The notes under the pieces were generated by a model. The model was not told the origin of the DNA and searched no databases. It saw only the letters and a program-made list of their open reading frames with translations. Positions 57,466 through 64,000 of a stretch of DNA of 64,000 bases are shown in pieces; position 1 is the stretch's first letter; the number at the start of each line of letters is the position of its first letter. Position numbers and translations under genes: made by a program. The DNA comes from Mucilaginibacter agri (GTDB lineage: Bacteria; Bacteroidota; Bacteroidia; Sphingobacteriales; Sphingobacteriaceae): the NCBI RefSeq assembly GCF_009928685.1, contig NZ_WWEO01000043.1:1-64000 (forward strand). Direction: 5' to 3'.

Positions 57466-59886
57466 TTAGAAACGGAATGCAAAGCTTGCTAAATATTGTC
57501 TCAGCATTTGTGGGTTAACAGACGAGTATCCTGTATAGTACTCTTTGTTGGTAAAGTTATTACAAGATAAGCCAATTCTGTAAACACCCTTGTCGTAAAA
57601 CACGGTAGAGTTAAGTATGGTGTAAGACGGCAGGATGAACACACCCTGGCTACGGCTGTTAATTACTTTGTTATCGCTGGTATAATTACCGCCAAAACCC
57701 ACACCTAAACCTTTAAGTTTTGGTGCTTGCAAACGGTAGCTAACCCATAAGTTAGCAGTGTAAGGCGAACCGGCTACACCCGGGCGAAGGCCATCAACAT
57801 CTGCAGATGAGTTTATATATTTTGAGTCGTTGTAAGCGAAGCCCGCAACCACATTTAAACCAGTTAACGGGTTAGCAATAACTTCGGCTTCAAGTCCTTT
57901 GCTCACCTGGGTGCCATTCTGGATAGAGAAGTTTGGATGAGCAGGATCGGCGCGTAAAATGTCTTTTACTTTAATATCATAGTAGCTTAAAGTACTGCTC
58001 AATTTACCGTCAAACACATCTAACTTAACACCACCTTCAATTTGGTTTGCCTGCTCAGGTTTGAACGCATTGCCGGCAAAATCGGCACCCGGTTGGTTTT
58101 TAAAACCATTCTGGTAGTTACCGAATAACGATACATGGTCTTTAACAAGCTGGTAAACCAGACCAAATTTTGGCGACCATGCAGTTTGCTTGTAACCACC
58201 TGACTTAATACCGGTAGATGCATCTTCCACACCTGTGTAATCAAAACGATCAACGCGTAAAGCTGCAGATGCAATTAAACGGTCGGTTATGTTAAATACG
58301 TCAGATACATACGCACTGTAGGTATTCGAAGTGTAAATAAGCGGATAGGTAAATCCGTAGTTACCGGCATCATAAATAGCACCGAAATTGGCTTTGTTGA
58401 AGTTGCTATAGTTAAAGGTGCTGCTTTGCAGTGGTGCATTGCCGAACGAGCTTCCGAAGAAAAACTGGTTAGAGTTTACATGGTAATAATCCAGGCCAAT
58501 AACCATACGGTTACGCATTTTACCAATTTTGAAATCGCCATTGAAGTTTTGCTGAACCTCGGTAGTGGTCGATTTGCTGTTGCGGGTCGATTGGTCATTA
58601 AGCGATACAGAATCTTTAGATATCAGGTAGAGATAGGGTCCGAAACCGTTAGAAAAACTGCTTGCCGATGTAAAGCTGGTTGTTGATTTCCAAGAGTTAG
58701 AGATCTTGTAGTTCATCTGTGCAAAATAGTTTGCGCTTCTTGAACGTTGTGATAAGCTTTTATCGTAGTAAGAACGCGTATAGTCGATGTTCAGATCATC
58801 TGCACGGCTAACTCCTAACTGGGCAATAGTTTGTCCATAAGGGAAAAAGTAGAAAGTATTTAAAGCATTTCTGCCGAAAAATAACTCAGCCTCTGCCTGG
58901 AAAGATAGCTTGTCGCTAACGCGGTATAATAAGCTTGGAGCAACGGCAACGCTTTTGCTAAAGCCATTATCCTGAAAACTGTTTTGATTGGTATAGGCTG
59001 TATTTAAGCGGAACAGCACTTTCTTTTGAGCATCTAATGGCGTATTCACATCGGCGCTCACACGGCTTAGGCCATAGCTGCCACCGGTGTAAGTAATTTC
59101 ACCTGCAGTATTATCAAACGGTTGCTTGGTTACCCGGTTAATTAAACCACCATATGAGGTTACTGCGCTACCAAACAATGTTGCAGAGGGGCCTTTGATT
59201 ACCTCGATACGATCAAGGTTTATCGCATCTATAGAGTTGGTAACATTACCGGCAACGCCATTACGTAGTTGGGTTTGAACCACAAAGCCACGTAAAGTAT
59301 AGTAAGAGCCACCATCACCACCACGACCGGTAGCGTCCCACATTTTTTGCAGACCCGATACGTTTTTAACGGCCTCGTCTGCAGTGAAAAGGTTTTGCTC
59401 GGTTAATAGTTCACGACTGATAGATGTGTATGATTGTGCATTCTCGAGGTTAGCAAGCGGCATTTTAGCAACGTCGGTACTTACCTTTCTTTTAAAGCGG
59501 TTTACTTTATCGCCTTTTACGGTAACTTCCTGCAAACCGCTGCTGTTTAAGCTGATGGTAAGATCGTTAACCACGGTAGTTTTACCGGCGGTAATTTCTA
59601 CATCAACCTCTTTGGTTTGCATACCCACGTGCGATATGCTCAGCTTATAATTGCCTGCGGGTGCTTTTAACGAGAAGATACCATCTTCACCTGTAACAGT
59701 AACCGAACCGGTTGATTTTAAGCTAACGGTTACGTTGTCAGCAGCTTTCCCTTCGGCATTGATAACTTTACCTTTTACAGTTCCTTTTGGGGTTTGTGCG
59801 TAGCTAACCGTGCTGCCGAAGCTCAGCACTGCCGCCAGTATGTATATTAGAAATTGGGTAGACTTGTTTGTGGATAGTTTAATCAT
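57466..59886 (-). CDS. TonB-dependent siderophore receptor 1
   Basis: An 806-residue outer-membrane receptor. Signal peptide (ending SYAQ), carboxypeptidase-like regulatory domain (about 32-120, GTVKGKVINAEGKAADNVTVSLK), plug domain (about 135-260, VKNVSGLQKMWDATGRGGDGG, DRIEVIKGPSATLFGS) and a 22-strand barrel to the C-terminal Phe (ASFAFRF). This is the ferric-siderophore (FhuA/FcuA-like) type. The first gene of the receptor-PepSY operon. The promoter carries the candidate metal-responsive operator twice. Confidence 0.95.
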   Translation of the reverse strand: MIKLSTNKSTQFLIYILAAVLSFGSTVSYAQTPKGTVKGKVINAEGKAADNVTVSLKSTGSVTVTGEDGIFSLKAPAGNYKLSISHVGMQTKEVDVEITAGKTTVVNDLTISLNSSGLQEVTVKGDKVNRFKRKVSTDVAKMPLANLENAQSYTSISRELLTEQNLFTADEAVKNVSGLQKMWDATGRGGDGGSYYTLRGFVVQTQLRNGVAGNVTNSIDAINLDRIEVIKGPSATLFGSAVTSYGGLINRVTKQPFDNTAGEITYTGGSYGLSRVSADVNTPLDAQKKVLFRLNTAYTNQNSFQDNGFSKSVAVAPSLLYRVSDKLSFQAEAELFFGRNALNTFYFFPYGQTIAQLGVSRADDLNIDYTRSYYDKSLSQRSRSANYFAQMNYKISNSWKSTTSFTSASSFSNGFGPYLYLISKDSVSLNDQSTRNSKSTTTEVQQNFNGDFKIGKMRNRMVIGLDYYHVNSNQFFFGSSFGNAPLQSSTFNYSNFNKANFGAIYDAGNYGFTYPLIYTSNTYSAYVSDVFNITDRLIASAALRVDRFDYTGVEDASTGIKSGGYKQTAWSPKFGLVYQLVKDHVSLFGNYQNGFKNQPGADFAGNAFKPEQANQIEGGVKLDVFDGKLSSTLSYYDIKVKDILRADPAHPNFSIQNGTQVSKGLEAEVIANPLTGLNVVAGFAYNDSKYINSSADVDGLRPGVAGSPYTANLWVSYRLQAPKLKGLGVGFGGNYTSDNKVINSRSQGVFILPSYTILNSTVFYDKGVYRIGLSCNNFTNKEYYTGYSSVNPQMLRQYLASFAFRF

Positions 59887-59888
59887 GC

Positions 59889-59908
59889 TTATTTAGACTA
59901 ATTATAAA
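59889..59908 (-). promoter_or_regulatory. Candidate iron-responsive operator, copy 1
   Basis: On the minus strand CTTTATAATTAGTCTAAATA, between the -7 box and the ATG of the receptor gene. The core TTTATAAT-N2-GTCTAAATA is shared with 59949 and 62437. Confidence 0.7.
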
Positions 59909-59916
59909 GAATGGCG

Positions 59917-59947
59917 CAAATGTATGTTTTACATTTTAATTATCAAA
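59917..59947 (-). promoter_or_regulatory. Promoter of TonB receptor 1
   Basis: TTTG (59944-59947), 19 bases, TACATTTG (59917-59924). Flanked on both sides by operator copies. Confidence 0.8.
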
Positions 59948-59948
59948 G

Positions 59949-59970
59949 CTATTTAGACTTATTATAAACA
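59949..59970 (-). promoter_or_regulatory. Candidate iron-responsive operator, copy 2
   Basis: On the minus strand TTTATAATAAGTCTAAATAG, directly upstream of the -33 box of receptor 1. Confidence 0.65.
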
Positions 59971-60007
59971 ACTAAGCGCTGTTGGATCACATTACGTGAT
60001 GCCGTTA

Positions 60008-60044
60008 AACAAAGTAAGCCGGGCATTGCCCGGCTTACTTTGTT
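60008..60044 (-). terminator. Terminator of TonB receptor 2
   Basis: 17-bp perfect stem AACAAAGTAAGCCGGGC with its complement, loop of 3 bases, 30 bases after the stop at 60075. T-rich follow-up is short (TT only). Confidence 0.8.
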
Positions 60045-60074
60045 CGTTTAATTTGTAAAGTTTTAACGAATTAC

Positions 60075-62432
60075 TTAAAATCTATAACCTAACGTAGCAC
60101 GTACGGCACGTGGCGATTCTGCCTGCCAGGTATAAACAGTTTTGCCTTCAGAGCTTAGGTAGTCTTCATGACCGCCCGAGTACAGGTAGGTGTTTAATAC
60201 GTTATTTACGTTAACAGCCAGACTGAACTTTCCCCACTGATATGATGCTGCAGCATCCAGGCGGAAGTAATTCGGCAGATCTGATGTTCCGGTGCCTAAG
60301 CTCCACGGAATACGATCCAGTTGCCATTGATAACCTGCCGAAAATCCTAAGCCTTTAAGGCTGCCGCGCTGCAGGCGATAGCTTAACCAGGTATTGGTTA
60401 CGTGTTTGGCAAAGCCGGGTACCGGCGTGCCTACATTATTAGGGTCGGTATCTTCAGAAATGCGTGAATTGGTATAGGCATAGTTAGCCATTAAGCTTAA
60501 ACCACTGATAATTTCGCCACGCGCATCAAACTCGATACCGTTGGTTTTGGTCTGACCGAGTTGTACCACGTAAGGCGTGTTAGGTCTGTCGGGGTCGGCA
60601 ACTAGCTGGTTGTTTTTCAGGATACGATAAACCGATAATGACGTGCTCCATTTACCATTAAACCAATCGCGTTTAATACCACCTTCAAGGTTGTTGCCGG
60701 TAATTGGTTTAACAGAGCCGCCGCCAAATATATTACCTGTTTGCGGTATAAAGGCAACATCATAAACACCGTAAAGGGCTGTATTAGGATCGAGGGAATA
60801 GCTGATACCAAAACGCGGTGTAACTTTTCTGCTGGCGCTGGAGCCTGCATATGGGTCAACTACGGTGGCGTGAGTAAACCTGCCCGCAATAGTTAAGCGT
60901 AGTTTTTGCTCAAAAAAGCCAAGCTCATCCTGCGCATAAACAGATTGATATTTTTGCGAAGTAGCAGTGCCTAAACCGCGTTCGCTCAATGGTGCTGAGG
61001 TGTTAAACACAGGCAGCGTTACCGGACCATTGTTTGGATTAAATATATTAAAAGGTGTGTTTGGATCAAGCGAGCCAGATTGGTTATAATCTGCGATGTA
61101 GTATTTGTCGCCCAAATCAGCACCACCTAAAATACGGTGTTTAATAAAGCCTGTTTGCACTTCGCCATTTACAAAGGCCTGCAGGTTTTTAATGCGGTTG
61201 CTGGCATCCCACAAACCCAGGTTACGGTCTACATCGCCGTTATCCATAATGCTGTTGATCCAGTAGCTGTAGCCGTTTTGCTTGTAGTTAAAATACGAAC
61301 CCTGTGCCGTAAACTTCCATTTGTCATTAAACTTATGTTCGTAATTTAAGAAAGCGCTTTGGTCATAAATGTCCGTTGCAGGGCTATTAGATGGGGCATT
61401 GGTGAAACTACGTGGTAAAGATGCATAGCCCTTTGTTGAGAAAAGGTAAGCTGTACCAAAAGCATTCATACGCTGATATTGGTAAGTATACTCAGCAGTG
61501 ATCATGTTTTTATCGTCGAATTTATAACGCAGTACCGGTGCTATGCCGAAGTGATTGGTAAAGTCATACGGCCTCCAGTCTTTTGCCATTTGTCCCATCA
61601 GGTTCAAGCGGTATTGCAATTTACCGTCTTTGGTTATCACGCCGTCAAAATCTGCAGTAGCACGGTAGTTATCAAAGCTACCTGCACTCAATTCAAAAGC
61701 CTGGCGTGTTACACCTGTAGGCTTTTTGGTAACCACATTATAAAAGCCCGATGGGTTGCCATTAGCCAGCATAAAACCAGCGGGACCTTTTACAAATTCA
61801 ATACGATCTACAAAGGCCATATCTTCGTTCAACGGCCCCCAGTCTGCTTCCAGGTTTACACCGTTTCTAAAAGGTGCAAGCCTGTCGCCACGGGCGTTAA
61901 CGCGGGCATAGTTGCCCCAGTGCTCTTGCATGGTGATACCGCTTACGTTGCGCGATGCACCTTCGAGCATATTGTAGATCTGCTGATCTTTGATCTGATC
62001 TGAAGTAACTACCTGGATATTTTGAGGAATCTGAACCAGCGGCTCGTTTAAACGTAAGGTAGCAGATGGCTCGTCTACCTTATATTTTTGACGGCGGTCT
62101 GAGATCGAAACCTCTTTCAAAGAACTTGAGTTCTCTTTTAACATAAAATTTAGTGTAATGCTGCCTTTGGTTACAGTCACCGATTTCTCTTCAGACTGTA
62201 AGCCAACTGCCGTTACCTTAACGGTATATGTTCCGGATTTAATGTTGTTTAGTTGATAGCGGCCCGATTCGTTGGTGATGGTGCCCCTGGGGCTGTCTTT
62301 AATTCCAACGCTTACGGCTTCAGCTGGCTGTCCGTCTGATGTGGTTACCGTGCCCCTTATCGTGCCACTTTGGGCCAGGGCTGATGGTACGGCTAAAAAT
62401 ATAAAGGCGAGGAGATGTAAAATTTTGCGCAT
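60075..62432 (-). CDS. TonB-dependent siderophore receptor 2
   Basis: A 785-residue outer-membrane receptor of the same type as 57466: signal peptide (residues 1-20, LHLLAFIFLAVPSALAQ), regulatory domain (GTIRGTVTTSDGQPAEAVSVG onward), plug (LVQIPQNIQVVTSDQIKDQ, DRIEFVKGPAGFMLANG) and barrel ending in ATLGYRF. FhuE/FcuA-like. Its promoter region has the same -7 box, spacing and candidate operator as receptor 1, so both belong to one regulon. It lies upstream of receptor 1 with a terminator between. Confidence 0.95.
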   Translation of the reverse strand: MRKILHLLAFIFLAVPSALAQSGTIRGTVTTSDGQPAEAVSVGIKDSPRGTITNESGRYQLNNIKSGTYTVKVTAVGLQSEEKSVTVTKGSITLNFMLKENSSSLKEVSISDRRQKYKVDEPSATLRLNEPLVQIPQNIQVVTSDQIKDQQIYNMLEGASRNVSGITMQEHWGNYARVNARGDRLAPFRNGVNLEADWGPLNEDMAFVDRIEFVKGPAGFMLANGNPSGFYNVVTKKPTGVTRQAFELSAGSFDNYRATADFDGVITKDGKLQYRLNLMGQMAKDWRPYDFTNHFGIAPVLRYKFDDKNMITAEYTYQYQRMNAFGTAYLFSTKGYASLPRSFTNAPSNSPATDIYDQSAFLNYEHKFNDKWKFTAQGSYFNYKQNGYSYWINSIMDNGDVDRNLGLWDASNRIKNLQAFVNGEVQTGFIKHRILGGADLGDKYYIADYNQSGSLDPNTPFNIFNPNNGPVTLPVFNTSAPLSERGLGTATSQKYQSVYAQDELGFFEQKLRLTIAGRFTHATVVDPYAGSSASRKVTPRFGISYSLDPNTALYGVYDVAFIPQTGNIFGGGSVKPITGNNLEGGIKRDWFNGKWSTSLSVYRILKNNQLVADPDRPNTPYVVQLGQTKTNGIEFDARGEIISGLSLMANYAYTNSRISEDTDPNNVGTPVPGFAKHVTNTWLSYRLQRGSLKGLGFSAGYQWQLDRIPWSLGTGTSDLPNYFRLDAAASYQWGKFSLAVNVNNVLNTYLYSGGHEDYLSSEGKTVYTWQAESPRAVRATLGYRF

Positions 62433-62436
62433 GATT

Positions 62437-62460
62437 TTTATTTAGACCAATTATAAATAA
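62437..62460 (-). promoter_or_regulatory. Candidate iron-responsive operator, copy 3
   Basis: On the minus strand TTTATAATTGGTCTAAATAA, between -7 box and ATG of receptor 2; the flanks make a TTATTTA/TAAATAA dyad. Confidence 0.7.
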
Positions 62461-62465
62461 TTGCG

Positions 62466-62497
62466 CAAATGTATCTTTCACATTTAAAAAATCCAAA
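62466..62497 (-). promoter_or_regulatory. Promoter of TonB receptor 2
   Basis: TTTTGG with TTG at 62494-62496, 20 bases, TACATTTG (62466-62473) on the minus strand. Confidence 0.8.
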
Positions 62498-62523
62498 AAA
62501 AATCCAGAATGTTTTTTATAAGA

Positions 62524-63459
62524 TTAGATCTCGATCAGATCTTTCTTCTTTTTATTCTTCATTCGTTTGGGTACAAATTCCAATACTTCGGCCTTCAGTG
62601 CATCTATCATACGGCGTTTAATGAAGTTTTTTTGAGTTACAAGACTAATCTCACGGGCAGGTTCGGGCGATTTGAAATAGCGGACCTTGTCAAGCTGTTT
62701 TTCGGTTAGATCTACCAACGCCAGTTCTGGTAAAATGGTAGTGCCGTTATTTTGGTCAACCATACGTTTCAAGGTTTCTATGCTGCCGGTATTGTATTCG
62801 AAATGCTGAAATCCCTTGCTGCTTTTGCGTCGCTGGCAAATGTTAAGCACCTGGTCGCGCATACAGTGGCCTTCGTTCAGTATCCAAAGCTCTTCCATGT
62901 TAATATCGTCCGGGTTGATGTTTTTCTTCTTAGCAAGGTGGCTGTTCTTAGCTACGTAAGCCACAAAGTTTTCGTAAAAAAGTGGGGTTTCAGTTAACTG
63001 GGGTTCGTGCAATGGGGTTGAGAGTATTCCGCAATCTATCATCCCTAATTTCAATTGTTGAATGATCTGCTCGGTAGTTTGTTCCCATACTACAAGCTTC
63101 ACCTGTGGGTATTTAGCAATAAATTGATTAATGATTTTGGGCAGGATATAAGGCGCAACGGTAGGTATGATGCCAACCTTGAGTTCGCCGGCGAGGTCTT
63201 TTTGGCGGTCGCTGATAATTTCTTTGATTTTTTGATGCTCCGAAAGCATCACGCGGGCCTGGGCAATAATATCGTTGCCAATTTCGGTAGGGACTACGGG
63301 CTGCTTAGTTCGGTCGAATATTTTTACGCCCAGAGTATCCTCCAGTTTTTGTACCTGCATACTGAGGGTAGGCTGGGTAACAAAGCATTTTTCGGCTGCA
63401 GAAACGAAACTTCGATAGGTGTCAACGGCAACAATGTATTCGAGCTGAACAATGGTCAT
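62524..63459 (-). CDS. oxyR: OxyR-type LysR regulator
   Basis: A 311-residue LysR-family activator of peroxide defence. N-terminal winged HTH (TIVQLEYIVAVDTYRSFVSAAEKCFVTQPTLSMQVQKLE) and a periplasmic-binding-like sensor domain. The redox pair is visible in NEGHCMRDQVLNIC near residues 198-207, nine residues apart as in OxyR, where oxidation makes the disulfide. ATG 63459 is chosen over 63480 because an inverted repeat and a -7 box lie directly upstream. The tail is very basic (KRMKNKKKKD). It lies next to an iron-uptake block, fitting joint iron/oxidant control. Confidence 0.95.
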   Translation of the reverse strand: MTIVQLEYIVAVDTYRSFVSAAEKCFVTQPTLSMQVQKLEDTLGVKIFDRTKQPVVPTEIGNDIIAQARVMLSEHQKIKEIISDRQKDLAGELKVGIIPTVAPYILPKIINQFIAKYPQVKLVVWEQTTEQIIQQLKLGMIDCGILSTPLHEPQLTETPLFYENFVAYVAKNSHLAKKKNINPDDINMEELWILNEGHCMRDQVLNICQRRKSSKGFQHFEYNTGSIETLKRMVDQNNGTTILPELALVDLTEKQLDKVRYFKSPEPAREISLVTQKNFIKRRMIDALKAEVLEFVPKRMKNKKKKDLIEI

Positions 63460-63493
63460 ATAGTTTGTATCTTTTTTCAAAGATACAAACTAT
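63460..63493 (-). promoter_or_regulatory. Perfect inverted repeat at the oxyR promoter
   Basis: ATAGTTTGTATCTTT (63460-63474) and AAAGATACAAACTAT (63479-63493) are exact complements with a 4-base spacer. The -7 box TATCTTTG (63478-63485, minus strand) is inside it. It directly abuts the start codon; likely an autoregulatory site, otherwise a leader hairpin. Confidence 0.6.
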
Positions 63494-63518
63494 TGATTTT
63501 ATCTATAGGCATGACAGT

Positions 63519-64000
63519 CTACTCAACTGTCACAGATTTGGCAAGATTTCGAGGCTGATCTACGTTACAACCACGCATTACCGCAATATGATATGATAGT
63601 AATTGCAGTGGGATGGTGGCCAGTAAAGGCACAAATGCCTCAGATGTTTGCGGAATTTCGATCACATAATCAGCCATTTCTTTAACTACGGTATCGCCCT
63701 CAGAAACGATGCCTATAACATGTCCGCCACGGGCGCGTACTTCCTGTATGTTGCTGATCACTTTCTCGTACGATGAGTTTTTGGTAGCGATAAATACTAC
63801 CGGCATGTCTTCATCGATGAGCGCGATAGGGCCGTGCTTCATTTCGGCAGCAGGATAACCTTCGGCGTGGATGTAAGAGATCTCCTTCAGTTTCAATGCA
63901 CCTTCCAACGCAACCGGGAACGAACTTCCGCGACCAAGGAACAAGCAATTGGTTGCATCTTTAAACTTATCGGCAATCATTTTAACATGATCGTTTGCTT
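63519..64000 (-). CDS. glmS: GlmS, glutamine-fructose-6-phosphate transaminase (partial)
   Basis: The 3' 160 codons of glmS, which makes glucosamine-6-phosphate for peptidoglycan and LPS. The second SIS domain is visible: [32 protein letters not shown], then [13 protein letters not shown] and the C-terminal [11 protein letters not shown], the universal GlmS end with the catalytic Lys. The frame stays open to the window edge, so the gene continues outside. The stop lies 60 bases upstream of oxyR and in the same direction. Confidence 0.97.
   Translation of the reverse strand, partial: ANDHVKMIADKFKDATNCLFLGRGSSFPVALEGALKLKEISYIHAEGYPAAEMKHGPIALIDEDMPVVFIATKNSSYEKVISNIQEVRARGGHVIGIVSEGDTVVKEMADYVIEIPQTSEAFVPLLATIPLQLLSYHIAVMRGCNVDQPRNLAKSVTVE

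Noticed and set aside
61479..62003. A 174-codon plus-strand open frame inside TonB receptor 2
   Set aside because: Antisense to an intact receptor; sequence shows no domain and mirrors the codon bias of the opposite strand.

Overview
The window looks like chromosomal DNA from a Bacteroidota bacterium, most probably family Sphingobacteriaceae (a Mucilaginibacter- or Pedobacter-like organism). Grounds: TonB-dependent receptors with carboxypeptidase-like N-terminal domains, DUF1080, DUF3857, M13, TlpA-type and two-domain FtsX proteins typical of that phylum; genes without Shine-Dalgarno sequences; and a repeated promoter pattern TTG-N19/20-TAnnTTTG, the known Bacteroidota primary-sigma consensus. 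I see no phage, insertion sequence, CRISPR array or plasmid backbone. The gene content is mostly ordinary core and accessory genes; the unusual material lies in regulatory sites, intergenic repeats and one odd lectin-like protein.

Layout. 1-7 kb: tail of a cut gene, AlkP-family enzyme, outer-membrane barrel, a two-gene unit of an M48 metallopeptidase and an unknown secreted protein, a dihydrofolate-reductase-like protein and small genes. 7-15.3 kb: DUF1080 lipoprotein, methyltransferase, an SDR reductase sandwiched between two paralogous AraC regulators, GDSL esterase, alpha/beta esterase, metallo-beta-lactamase-fold lipoprotein, and an ArsR-AHSA1 pair with a clear operator. 15.4-22 kb: propeller lipoprotein, FtsX/MacB permease, initiator tRNA with a decayed neighbour copy, era and der. 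22-27 kb: four plus-strand genes (der to a DUF3857 protein) that share one 3' terminator element, including a cyanovirin-N-like protein with a hydrophobic helical domain. 27-34 kb: prolyl oligopeptidase, DUF1080 protein, dipeptide epimerase and a degenerate HNH-like protein, separated by repeat-rich spacers. 34-45 kb: rhomboid-M14 pair, MmcQ/YjbR protein, peptidase T, PAS histidine kinase, TlpA-like protein, acyl-CoA dehydrogenase, XRE regulator, M13 peptidase.

45-50 kb: NAD-precursor salvage (pnuC plus ribosylnicotinamide kinase), then an operon of ECF sigma factor, membrane anti-sigma candidate and two paralogous secreted DUF4097-like proteins, preceded by an ECF-type promoter that suggests autoregulation. 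50.5-56 kb: rRNA methyltransferase, barrel protein, csaA-tadA, superoxide dismutase, oxidoreductase pair. 56-62.5 kb: iron-uptake block (PepSY membrane protein and two TonB siderophore receptors) whose two promoters carry the same candidate metal-responsive operator. 62.5-64 kb: oxyR with a perfect inverted repeat at its promoter, and the 3' part of glmS.

The intergenic spaces hold at least eight families of short palindromic or purine-rich repeats. No dedicated defence or mobile system was recognised. All family names come from reading motifs by eye, without database searches.
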